NCBI GenBank assembly: GCA_024516155.1
Contig: JAJJXM010000089.1
Span: 114,287 to 178,286, forward strand
Reading direction: 5' to 3'
DNA: 64,000 bases
From: Pyronema omphalodes
Lineage: Eukaryota > Ascomycota > Pezizomycetes > Pezizales > Pyronemataceae
Shown: piece after piece, positions 23,561-33,100 of the stretch
Layout: each line of letters begins with the position of its first letter
Position numbering within the stretch: position 1 is the first letter of the stretch
Translations under genes and position numbers: made by a program
The notes under the pieces: generated by a model
Seen by the model: the letters and a program-made list of their open reading frames with translations, nothing else
The model's database searches: none
Told to the model about the DNA's origin: nothing

Positions 23561-23572
23561 GATCGAACGTAA
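23548..23572 (-). other. Position of Gyp2 primer-binding site; no usual tRNA match
   Basis: The bases just inside the 5' LTR read ttacgttcgatcggataat in element sense. A TGG start complementary to a tRNA CCA end is absent, so the priming mode cannot be assigned. Confidence 0.4.
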
Positions 23573-24087
23573 TGTCAGGGAACTAGGAACGGACGTTCAA
23601 AGAACACACTGAACACTACCGGCAGGAGGGACTAGGCGGGTTCCAGGACGGGAAACGGAAGGACAAGGACCGAAGTGCTCGTCAGACGGACGGCACACGA
23701 AACAGGAACAGGGACAAGGACAAGAATGACGTGGGACTGGAAGGAGAAGTCTTTATTAGGAGCAAGGGAGAGACACAAGACGTTCGATGGAGAACTCGAC
23801 AACGGGGAGGCAAGCCTCCTTATGTACAAAGGGGCGGCCAGCACTCTTGCTGGGCCGTCTTCCAACATCGCTACATGAAAGCTTCCATTCTCCATCAATT
23901 CACCTGCGACGCCACAGCTCTCCAGCTCATGGTACGTTATCCATCATCAATCAGTCTATCAATCATGACGGCACGGCACACACAACAATCACAACAGCAA
24001 CACAACACAACACGGCAAGACAACGGCACGATGTCGACAACATAATGATGACGCAAAACAACGGCTCGTCAGCCGTGTGCCGTGACA
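23573..24087 (-). repeat. Gyp2 5' LTR
   Basis: Partner of 17710-18224, same 515 bp length and same termini, nine mismatches by eye. Next to it lies the right TSD GGAGT (24088-24092). Confidence 0.95.
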
Positions 24088-25474
24088 GGAGTGATTGCGT
24101 TCGATTTCGGCTTGCAGGCTTTGCATACCTTCCCCGGAGTCTGGGAAGAAATCAGTTGGCACTCCGTGGACTGCCAGTTTGTACCATTTCTCATTCATGC
24201 GGGGGGGAAGCAACGCAGGGTGCACTTTGCGGGCGGCCTCAAGTATGAGGGGCAGATGGGGGGTGATATCAGCGGGTGTAGTTTGGGGGGGGGGGGGGTC
24301 AAAATAAGATTTTCTTTCATGTTCTTCTTCACCATTGAGATAGAGACGCTCTCAGCGGCCTTTGCTTTGCGCAAGGCGTCATTGACGGCGACTCCGACTG
24401 CTATTTTGGAGCTCTCTGGGAAGGAACGGGGGTCTGGGCATGGGATAATGATGTCGTTGGGGCGGGGGGGATCTTTCTTTTGGCCTTTGGCAGGCTTAGG
24501 GTTTTGTTCAGGAGGCGTGGGGGCAGCACCGGGGAATAACCTCTTTGTTGTGGGTCCTTCTTCTTGCCATGGGGTGGAGGGGTTAGGATCGGGGCGGGGG
24601 GCGTGGACAGGCAGGGGGATCTTGTGTTTCTTAAGCTCGTTTTCAGCTTCAAGACAGCGTTGTTTCTAGCAGGCAAGTTCCTTGGTGGAGGGGGCAGCGG
24701 GAGAGTGTGCATGAATAGAGGGGAGGTCGTTGGATTCGGGGGGGGTGGAGCGGGGATAGTTGAGTTCTCGGGGGTGGAGGATTCGACGGGGGTCAGAAGG
24801 GCTGAGATGTCTTCGTTGGGGAGTATGACAGGGGCAATGCGGGACAGAAGATCGTGAACGGCACGGATTGTAGATTGGTATTTGTGGATAGATCGGAACG
24901 CATGGGAGACTGTCGTTCGTGGCTCTGTCGGCGTGTCGGAACATGTCCGTGGCGGTGTTGAGATTGTCGTTAAGTTGATCGATGGATCTCGCGAGACTCT
25001 CGGTGGTGAGGGGGGCAGATAGGGAGTTGTCGATTTCAGGGCGGAGGCGTTGGACTCCAGCTGGGACTGGGGTGGATTCGGCGGCGATGTGGGTGATAGT
25101 GTCGGCGGTGGAGGCAGCGGGGCGTTTTTTCGATTTTTCGGTGTTGCGTTGAATGGTGTACTTGGGGTCAGGGTTGGTCAATACGTCGGGGGTTTCGTTG
25201 TTATCAGGGAGGGCTTTCTTATTGTGGGGGGTCGTCGGGGGAGCGTTGCTGGTGTTGCGCGTGACAGGTGTGGGGGAGCTTTCGCGGGATGACGCGTCGT
25301 CGTCGCTAAAGTCCTCGCTGACGTCAGAGCATGTGTCTACGTGCATTTCGGCGTCGGACGCGTCGGACCCTTGCGGCTCCGCGTTAGCGTGGTTGTCCGT
25401 TGCGGGCGCGCGTAGGGGTTTTTTCATGCGGAGAGGGGGGGGGGTTTCTCTGCCCCGGAGGCGTGTCGGGGCAT
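24088..25474 (-). pseudogene. LINE-A(-) ORF1, N-terminal part
   Basis: Aligns with the N-terminal two thirds of LINE-A(+)1 ORF1: the acidic block EMHVDTCSDVSED (about 25350), the KKRPAASTADTITHIA basic stretch, and NEKWYKLAVHGVPTD close to the Gyp2 junction. The ATG at 25474 and the frame of 25427 differ by a shift at a C-run; further shifts occur near 24900 and 24290. The chain is cut at EIERNHS by Gyp2 and resumes at 17709. Confidence 0.78.
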
Positions 25475-25788
25475 CGGATTCTCGGAAATGGTTTGTTATG
25501 CGGGAGCGACAAAGGTTCCGCGGATAAAATGATAAAAACTTGTTGTGGTGGGGTGGGGTGTTGATGACCGGTTCGTGGTACTTCTCTCAGGGGCCCGGAA
25601 ATCTCTTTTTCGATGAAAACTCAATGAAAAAGAGAGGGCCTGGTCTGGAAAAGTTGCGAATAGGTAAATTGATGCCGTCGAACAATAATCCGCGATAAAA
25701 TCTTGCTATTTCGGCGTGATTGTTGAAAAGGCAGGGGGGGGGTCGCTCTTTGATGGGTTGGTCGCGGTGCAGTTGGCGTGGTGGTGTC
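25475..25788 (-). other. LINE-A(-) 5' UTR with shared 5' motif
   Basis: In element sense it carries GAGCGACCCCCC...CTGCCTTTTCAACAA (about 25745-25715), as at the 5' end of LINE-A(+)1, LINE-B and NAR-C. No gene is visible. Confidence 0.7.
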
Positions 25789-25880
25789 AGTTGACGGTGG
25801 GTTTGCTGCAACCTGTCAGCAGAGACATTGTCGAACGCCCCACGGCCGTCTAGAAAGAGCGCAGATGTCATCATGCCTTG
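25789..25880 (-). pseudogene. LINE-B2(-) fragment c: RT, FLDVRGAFDNVS region
   Basis: About 30 codons of RT (SALFLDGRGAFDNVSADRLQQT) between the NAR-C(-) insertion (right, TSD 25867-25880) and the LINE-A(-) insertion (left, TSD 25789-25804). The box normally reads LDVRGAFDNVS; here Val is Gly. Confidence 0.8.
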
Positions 25881-26219
25881 TTTGTTTGTTTGTTTGTTTG
25901 TCCTCTCATTACTTGTTTGCAACCCGAAGGTTATGACAAGGGACAGATAAATACAAAAGAGAAGAAGAAAGAAACGTAAAAGCAAAAACCCAGTCTCCAC
26001 CTCTACCAGTCTCCTCCTCTTGATCGTTGTGGTTGTGGGGTCTGTCCCCACTGTTACTACGGGGGTTTCTTGTCCAAGCGCGTCTGATGTTCCAAGTGCC
26101 CTGCTTGCACAGAGGCCGCCTCGCCGGGCTCCTCCCTTTCCTCCTCCCTTCCCCTCCCATTTTTAACCATTTTTCCTCCTTTATTTCCTCCACAAAGCAA
26201 AAACAAAACCAAAGCAAAG
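25881..26219 (-). other. NAR-C(-) 3' module and tail
   Basis: Same order as LINE-B: GGAAATAAAGGAGG-type block, CCCGGCGAGGCGGCCTC, hairpin AACC-TTCG-GGTT (25921-25932 in antisense) and (AAAC)n tail (25881-25900). No gene. Confidence 0.8.
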
Positions 26220-27674
26220 TTAAACAGCCGCCGGGCCACCCGTGCCCCCACTCTCCTCTCCTCTCTCCCCTCCTCCGCCGGTGTCTCCTGACTCTTTGCC
26301 CTTCGAGACACCCGGGCCCGCCCTGCCCCTCTTCTCCTCCCCTCTCTCCCCTTCTCCTTCCTTCTTCCTCAGCCTCCTCGCTGCTCCCCCTCGCCTCTCT
26401 CCCCTTCTTGTCGGTGGTGTTGTCAGTCCAAGATTGCCATTCCCAAGCACAATCTGGACGTTGATGCCTCCGCTCTTGACGACTTCTGCCCAAGTCTTCT
26501 TTGCAGAGGAGGTTGTCGTTCTGGGTTGGTGGGTATTCTTTCCCCGTCCACCATTCTTTGTTGTAGGGGTCTTGCTGGGTGGCGCTGCCGTAGGTGTCGT
26601 CTCCTTCGCATTCTGCTTCTTCCTCTGTCTAGCCTTCGCCTCAACAGTCTTCCATCCGTTCGTCTCAGCAGGGGCAGTGCTTGGGGCGTCGGGTAGAGGT
26701 GTGTCCTGAGCAGATGGACTGTCAGGGTGAGGTTCCGGTGTCGCATCGGTTGACGTGATCGCGAGGAGAGGTAGGGGGGACATAGGCTTGAGGGCATCAA
26801 GCTTGTCCTGGGCGGCGGTAGTCGCATGTTTCGAGTGCATCAGGCTTCGCACCGGTGATGTCGCTCTCGGTTTGTGGTTCACCGGTCTTCGGTTTGTTGG
26901 TGAGGTGGGTTCGGTGTTCTGGTCGCTTCCCCTTCGCTTCCTCTTGCCAGGAGGGTTGCGAACGGCGTCCAGGACGTCCTGAATGTCATGTTGGACGACG
27001 GACAGTTGCATAGTCATCTCTTCCATCGCTGAGGAAGAGGCCGTGAGGTTCGGTGAGGGGGGCGCCGAAATGACTTGTTGCTGTTCGTCGATTTTTTTCG
27101 TCAGAGCGTCTACAGCAGCCTGGAGAGCCGCTGTTTCAGCCTGTGTAGAGTTGTATGCTGCGCGCAGCTTTGTGTTGTCGTCCAGCAGAATGCTGAATTT
27201 CGTCATCATGACGTCGAATCTGTGGCGCATCTCATCGCTGTTGTTGCGTATGGTGTCATCGAGGGTATTGAAACGTCGCTGTGTGTCCTGGTGGATCTGT
27301 TGTATCCCCAGGAAGCTGGCTCCAGTGAGTTCGGCGTAGTTGTCTATAAACAGTTGATCTAGGGTGGCATAGTTGTCGTCAACTGCGACTGCCCTATTAA
27401 TTGCAGATACCATCAGGCGACGGTAGTCACTAAACCGGCTGTGTTCAGTTGCCGCCTGTTGCTGCGATGTTGAAGCCGAAGGAACTGGTGATCGTGCCAA
27501 GACCACGTTCTGGAAGGGCTTTCCAGCGAAGTTTCCATCAACTTCATCAACTTTTCCATCTCTTCCATCCAGAGTAGGAGTAGATCCGTCATGAGGAAGG
27601 TCGGCTAGAACATTGTACGCGTTTTCGGACCGTTTCGATCGTCGGGCGTTGCTCTGTCGTTGTTTTGGCGACAT
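26220..27674 (-). CDS. NAR-C(-) ORF, ORF1-like coiled-coil protein of unknown function
   Basis: Open frame of 484 codons from the first ATG (EMSPKQRQ); an upstream in-frame TTG at 27725 would add 17. A basic, Ser-rich N-terminus comes first, then a predicted coiled coil (about residues 135-220 from the ATG, heptads around RRFNTLDDTIRNNSDEM and QAAVDALTKKIDEQQQ). A basic Pro/Ser/Thr-rich linker with KRKRRGSDQN follows, then KKTWAEVVKSGG, similar to the W-A-x-V motif found after the coiled coil in many LINE ORF1 proteins. The tail is very Gly/Arg/Glu-rich, encoded by the purine-rich 3' region. No CCHC finger. It is about 92% identical to the copy at 48098, and neither has a stop or frameshift. 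RNA-binding or particle role is inference. Confidence 0.72.
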   Translation of the reverse strand: MSPKQRQSNARRSKRSENAYNVLADLPHDGSTPTLDGRDGKVDEVDGNFAGKPFQNVVLARSPVPSASTSQQQAATEHSRFSDYRRLMVSAINRAVAVDDNYATLDQLFIDNYAELTGASFLGIQQIHQDTQRRFNTLDDTIRNNSDEMRHRFDVMMTKFSILLDDNTKLRAAYNSTQAETAALQAAVDALTKKIDEQQQVISAPPSPNLTASSSAMEEMTMQLSVVQHDIQDVLDAVRNPPGKRKRRGSDQNTEPTSPTNRRPVNHKPRATSPVRSLMHSKHATTAAQDKLDALKPMSPLPLLAITSTDATPEPHPDSPSAQDTPLPDAPSTAPAETNGWKTVEAKARQRKKQNAKETTPTAAPPSKTPTTKNGGRGKNTHQPRTTTSSAKKTWAEVVKSGGINVQIVLGNGNLGLTTPPTRRGERRGGAARRLRKKEGEGERGEEKRGRAGPGVSKGKESGDTGGGGERGEESGGTGGPAAV

Positions 27675-27876
27675 TTCGTGAGGTGGGGTAAGCCAAAACT
27701 CGTGAAAACTCTGATTTTGCGACAAAAGTCAACAAAAACAACGTAGAATTCCCTGAAAATTCAGAGAATAACGTAACAGAGTGCTGCGAATCCGAATCCG
27801 ATGAGAAAACCGGGGGTTTCGGTGCTCGTTGTTGAGAATGCAGGGGGGGGGTCGCCGTTGCCGTGTCAGGGTGTTC

Positions 27877-29478
27877 GTCATCATGCCTTGATCTTGTCCC
27901 ATCTCTGTGTCGTGCACTCATGCCATCGCTGCGACCACCGCGAATCGCTGAGCGCATCCTCCGATTTGGCCCCTGTGTTACAGACCATGGTTTCTGCCAT
28001 GGCCCCCAGGCATGTTGCCGTCAGCTTCTCAAGGACTTTATCTGGGCAATTTCAGAGGGTGATCGGTATGTACGCATTCGGTTTGCTGTAGTTGGGCTTA
28101 TGGGGCTTTGGGATGATGACCGTTGTAGCTTGTCGCAAACAGCATGATTGGTATTCTGTCGTGCCCAGTGTGGCGTAGAGCCTGTCGATTTGTTCGAGGA
28201 TAACCAGGTATACTTGCCTGAGTCAGGCGAACGCAACTCCATCAGGCCGTTTGCCTTCTTCGGCGACGAGATGAAGATGACGGTTTTGATTTCAGTCGTT
28301 GTGAAGGTGTGCCATTGTAGTTCTCGGCGGGGCATGAGGCAGGACGGGCGGGGGGCGGACGTGGTGGGGGGAACAGTTTCTGGAAGGCTTCAATTTTTGA
28401 TTCGCACGAGCCACATTCTGTTTCCTGTCCGTTGATTGTCGCTGGGAGTTGAGAGGTTTGCTCGGCTGATCGAGGGTTCAGGTACCTGGACGTTGCCACA
28501 CATCTGGTCCTTCCGCTTGAGCCAGGTATTCCTCGCATTTTGCGTCCTTCGCATGTCCTATAGTGCCATGGTAGGCGTTTCGTAGCTGCTTATACGCTCT
28601 GTGGTTGTCGTCGGTCCTGATGCGTTTCCAGTGATGGCGAGCCAGAGTCATTTGTTTGCGGGTGGCTGCTACCTCCAGCGTCCACCATATGTTTGATCAA
28701 GGAATTTCCTGTAGGACGGGGGTGGAGGTTTTGGCCGCCTGTACGATGTTGTCTCGCAGGGTGTTGGCCCACTCGTCAAGACTCCCTGGTACGGGGTAGG
28801 GGTGATGTTGAGCCCAGAGCTCTGCGGCACCATCACAGGAGGCGCGGAGGGTGGTCGCAAAGAGGTTCCAGTCGGTTTTTTTCCAGTTTAGTCCTTGCAT
28901 TGTGAGGGCGGCTTCTGGTTCTGGGTGTGTTGTTTGCACTTCGAAGTGGAGCACATCGTGGTCGGATCCCGTTGCGATTTCGTCGTCAACCGCCCAGTTA
29001 ACAACTTCTTCCACCATGTGGGGCGACGTCAGTGTCAAGTCGAGCATGGAAGAGCTCCATCTTTGGTTATAGAAGTGGGTGGGACCATCCAAGACTGAGA
29101 TCAGGGCCCAGTCCTTCTGTTCTATTAGGTCGACAAGCTCGGAGGCTCGCTTTGGGGAACATGTGGTGGAGTTCTACAGGCCAAGGTGAGCGTTGAGATC
29201 ACCGGTGATTATGCACCTGCGGGGGAGGGTGAGCGGTGTAAGGGCGCGGGGGAGGGTGTATGGATGCGTATCACGGTGCCGTTCATTATAGATGTATAAC
29301 GAAAAGAAAGCGGGGCTAAGGTCTGTGCCCACCTCGAGGACTTGCAGTTCTGGGTCAGCGCACACGCCGGTTGGCTGGGAGACCCGGAGGTATGGGTTGC
29401 TTTTTGTAACGTAGGCTGCTGTCCGGTTGGTCTCCAATCCTCCGGATGGTGGTAGTACCAGCGTGAAAGAGGGGTAGG
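27877..29478 (-). pseudogene. LINE-B2(-) fragment b: endonuclease to early RT
   Basis: Reads from the middle of the endonuclease (PSFTLVLPP, GDLNAHLGL, GSDHDVLHFEV at about 28960) through the linker (NWKKTDWNLFATTLRAS) to early RT (LHRDQ-type region, then HDTEMGQDQGMM at the NAR-C insertion). Several stops and shifts, including a gap in the linker near 28700-28540. Bordered by LINE-B(-) (TSD 29463-29478) and NAR-C(-). Confidence 0.8.
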
Positions 29479-30183
29479 TTTGTTTGTTTGTTCTCTCATT
29501 ACTTGTTTGCAACCCGAAGGTTATGACAAGGGACAGATAAATACAAAAGAGAAGAAGAAAGAAATGTAAAAGCAAAAACCTCGTCTCCACCTCTACCAGT
29601 CTCCTCCTCTTGATCGTTGTGGTTGTGGGGTCTGTCCCCACTGTATACTTCGGGGGTTGCTTGTCCAAGCGCGTCTGATGTTCCAAGTGCCCTGCTTGCA
29701 CAGAGGCCGCCTCGCCGGGCTCCTCCCTTTCCTCCTCCCTTCCCCTTCCCATGTTTAGCCATCTTACCGCCTTTGTTTCCTCCGCGTACAAAAGAAAAAG
29801 ATAACTCCCGCTGCCCTTCTCTGCTCCTTCCCCGTGCCCCTCTCTCTCCTTTCGCAACGCCTCGCACTCCTCCCGCCCTTCGAACGTAAGAAAAACATCG
29901 TCGCACCCAAACAAAGGAAAGTACAAAAGAAACTCGTCTGCCCTCTCTCGCCTTCCGTTCCCTTCATCTCCCTTCCTGTGCACCATTCCACCCTCCGTTC
30001 CCTTCTCATCCGTCGCACCATAAAACAACTCCAACCCGTAAGACAAACAATTGAAAGACAAAGAAAAGAAAAACAACAGAAAACAAGAAGAAAGCAAGAC
30101 TCAAAACACCCGAACCCCAAGCAGACCCAAGCAACGACCCCAGCCCGATCCCGTCACCGCGTGCCCGTTCCCTTTCTCTCCGC
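29479..30183 (-). other. LINE-B(-) 3' UTR and tail
   Basis: Purine-rich in sense, with the shared module (about 29790-29640), the hairpin AACC-TTCG-GGTT (29511-29522 antisense) and the AAAC tail at 29479-29490. Arg/Glu-rich ORFs on this strand are composition artefacts. Confidence 0.8.
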
Positions 30184-33100
30184 CTATCCCTCCTCTACCT
30201 TCCCCTTCTGCTTGTCCCCTTTTTTTTTTTTTTTTTTTTTACAAAACGTTAGGTTGATCCGGGAGTGTTGTCTGAGTTTGAGGTCCTTCCTGAGTGTGGA
30301 GCGAGCGGCCTGGAAGTCGGGGCAGCTCAGGAGGAGGTGTCGAGGCGTCTGCGGTGGATGGATTGGGCAGCTGCAGCTGCGGGCGGGGTATGCGTCGGAT
30401 GGAGGGTGGGCCAAGCAGTTGAGGAAGTACCCGTGGCCGGTGCGAAGACCCAGGATTGCAGTTGATATCCAGCGGGGGTTTTCGGTGTACGCAGTGTCCA
30501 TTTTGCGGCGGTGAGTGGCGGCGTACGTGCGCGGTCGGGGGGAAGAGGTGAACCAGGTAGCCCAGTCTTCGGTGTACCTTTCTCGAGCGCGGCGGCGCAG
30601 CCAAGTGAGGGATATCGGTATTCGTCGGCGTGGCGGTACTGTTGTCGCCTGTCGGGCCAGTTCGTCGGCGGCTTCGTTTCCGGGGACGCTGGTGTGTCCT
30701 GGGACCCAGTGGATGGTAATTGAGGTACCGTAAGCGTGAAGGTCGTGAGCGGTGTTGTGGATGGCCCAGGCGAGCTCCTGGCCGGGGCCTCGACGGAGGT
30801 GAGAGGCTCGATGTATAGCGGCCTGGTTGTCTGTGAAAACGTGGATGTGTTTGTCGTATAGGTCGTTGCGTCGAATATGTCTCAGGCATGTCCGGAGGCC
30901 TTCGTGGATGGCCATAACTTCCGCGTCGAAGACTTCCGTTCTGTCGCCCATGGGCACTATGGAGTCGACAGGTCGTGGCAGCCCGTGGGGGATGGTGTAT
31001 CCCGCGCCTGTTATGCCGTCAAGTTGAGAGCCGTCCGTGTACAGTAGGATAGTATCCGATCGTTGGCGAAGGGCGTGGAGGAGGAGGAGGTGGTCGTCGG
31101 CAGCGTCAGCCTTCGGGGAGGAGGAGATGTCGATCGTTAATGTAGGGGCGAGGTCGTCATCGGGGATGTTTTGGGAGGTGTTCTCGATTTCGGCGTTTGG
31201 TTGGACCCACGAGGAGAGGGTGCTGATGACGTGCAGGAGGCGGGACGGGGCTTGTCCTGGGACGTGCCACGGGTGGTCGTACTCGGTGTCCGGGTTGATG
31301 GAGGCATCCTCGATACTCGGGGCGGGGAACGAGACGGGGCAGCGTGTGATGATAGGATGCGAAGCAGGTAGAGTGAGGGTGCGCAGGGCGTATTTCCGCT
31401 GGCGGTTGTCAAGACGTATTGTGACGGGGGGGAGTGCGGATTCGTTGTGGAGGGCCAGGATCGGAGTAGAGGTGAAGGCGTTGAGAATCCTGCGGAGGGC
31501 GGTGTTCTGTTGATTCTGGAGGGTGCGGGCAAGGTCTTTTTGCTGGTTCCACCATATCTCTGCGCCGTAGTCTGCTCTCGACTGGACACACGCCTGGTAG
31601 ATTAGTCTTGTAGCAGCGGGGGACAGACCTGTTTCGTACCGTGCTAACCTGCACAGTGCGTTCAGAGTTCTTTGCGCGGCGGTTACTCGTCTAGCTACAT
31701 GTTTTCTAAAGTTAAATTTCCTATCTAAATACAGGCCTATCCACCTCACAACATCCTTCTCTCCTCCTTGTGTTCCCGGTGTGATAACGGTACCGTTTGG
31801 TAACTTAACTTTTTCCTCCTCAGTGATGCTGTCGGTGCGTGCCCAGTGGAAATGCAGGAGCTCTGATTTGGCATCGTCAAATGCAACGGCGTTTGCGTCG
31901 TCCCACCGGAAGGCTGTTTTCGTAATGTTCTCAAGTGCGCGGGCGTTCGCTTTTCTGGTGCGTCCCTGGACGACGATCGCTACGTCGTCAATGTAGCTAG
32001 GTGTCCAGGCGTACGGGTGTGTCTTCGCTAGTTCGTCGAATAATGGGCGGAGGTATAATAAGAAAAGTATGGGGGATGCAGGGGAACCTTGTGGGATGCC
32101 TGTTTGCACTGGGCGTTGCGTGTCAGTTCGCCCATCGAACGCCAGAGCGATCGTGCGATCTGCGAGGAAAGACTGGCACCACGATACTACTGGTCTCGGG
32201 CACCCGAGTTGTCGTAATGTTTGTTGGAGGCGGTCAGCAGAGACGTTGTCGAACGCTCCACGAACATCGAGGAAGAGGGCAGAGGTTAGCATTCCGTGAG
32301 ATTTCCCAATCTCGACGTCGTGCACCAGCGCCATCGCCGCGTCAATTGCTGATCTCTGCGGGCGTTCACCTATTTGGTCCCTATGTAGTAAGTCGTGAGA
32401 GTCTGCCATCGTGCCTAGGCGAGTGGCCATTAGTTTTTCGAGGGTCTTCCCAAGGCAGTTTAGGAGCGCAATCGGGCGGTATGCCTTTGGATTGCTGTAA
32501 TCCGGCTTGTTAGGTTTGGCGATAATGACTGTGGTGGCCTGGCGCCAGCATCGCGGATGGTAGCCTACCGTCCCTAATGTGGCGTAGAGGTTGTTCATGT
32601 GTTCGGGGATGGCAAGGTATGCCTGGCGCAGGCAGGCGAATGTGAGCCCATCGGGTCCGGGCGCCTTCTTCGGCGAGGAGGAGAATATCGCTGTTTCTAC
32701 CTCTGTCGGTGTAAAGGTTGTCCACTGCAGCTCGCGGCGTGGGGGGAGGACGGACGGGGGCGGTGGTGGCGGCGGCGGGGGAAACAACTTCTGGAAGGCC
32801 TCTACCTTTGCGTCGAAGGAGCTGCAGATTGTTTCTTGGCCGTTTATCGTTGCGCGGAGGTTTGGTGTTAGCTGAGCACGCCGAGGGTTGGTGTACCTAA
32901 ACGCCTGCCACACATCGGGTCCTTCGGCTTGGGAAAGATATTCCTTCCACTTTGCATCTTTCGCCGTTCGGATGGACCTGTGGTATTCGTTTCGGTGTCG
33001 TTTGTAGTTTAGGTGGGATCTATCGTCACGTTTGCGTTTCCACTTACGTCTTGCTTTGGTCATCTTTTTCCTTGCCTCGGTGACTTCTGCGGTCCACCAT

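Larger units (their letters stand above)
17710..24087 (-). mobile_element. Gyp2, complete Ty3/gypsy chromovirus with two LTRs
   Basis: 6378 bp with two 515 bp LTRs (17710-18224 and 23573-24087). A perfect 5 bp TSD, GGAGT, lies at 17705-17709 and 24088-24092. By eye the LTRs differ at nine positions, seven of them transitions, about 98% identity. It is inserted within ORF1 of LINE-A(-), whose reading resumes across the site. Pol is open throughout; gag is frameshifted. It is the only element in the window whose LTR pair can date insertion. Confidence 0.95.
12392..25788 (-). mobile_element. LINE-A(-), full-length but dead, interrupted by Gyp2
   Basis: A LINE-A copy on the minus strand. The 5' end is at 25788, ORF1 is split by Gyp2 (17710-24087), ORF2 is at 13194-17186 and the TTTA-repeat tail (AAAT in sense) is at 12392. 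It is flanked by 16 bp TSDs differing at one base: agttgatggtgggttt at 12376-12391 and agttgacggtgggttt at 25789-25804. Both flanks are consecutive LINE-B2(-) RT sequence, so the target is certain. ORFs are more diverged and broken than in LINE-A(+)1. Confidence 0.88.
25881..27876 (-). mobile_element. NAR-C(-), non-autonomous LINE-like retroposon with its own ORF
   Basis: About 2.0 kb flanked by a 14 bp perfect TSD, gtcatcatgccttg (25867-25880 and 27877-27890), inside LINE-B2(-) RT sequence. In element sense it has the shared 5' motif (CACGGCAACGGCGACCCCCC), a 5' UTR, one 484-codon ORF, the LINE-B-type 3' module, the C(TTCG)G hairpin and an (AAAC)n tail. It has no endonuclease, RT or RNase H. 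A second copy is at 47900-49887. Retrotransposition by LINE-B enzymes is inferred from the shared 3' end. Confidence 0.88.

Noticed and set aside
25881..25905. CRISPR-like or satellite repeat (TTTG)n
   Set aside because: Simple tail of a LINE-type insertion next to a TSD.
29764..30120. Cys/Phe-rich ORFs resembling membrane proteins
   Set aside because: They read the LINE-B 3' UTR; the same pattern recurs in every copy with no conserved frame.
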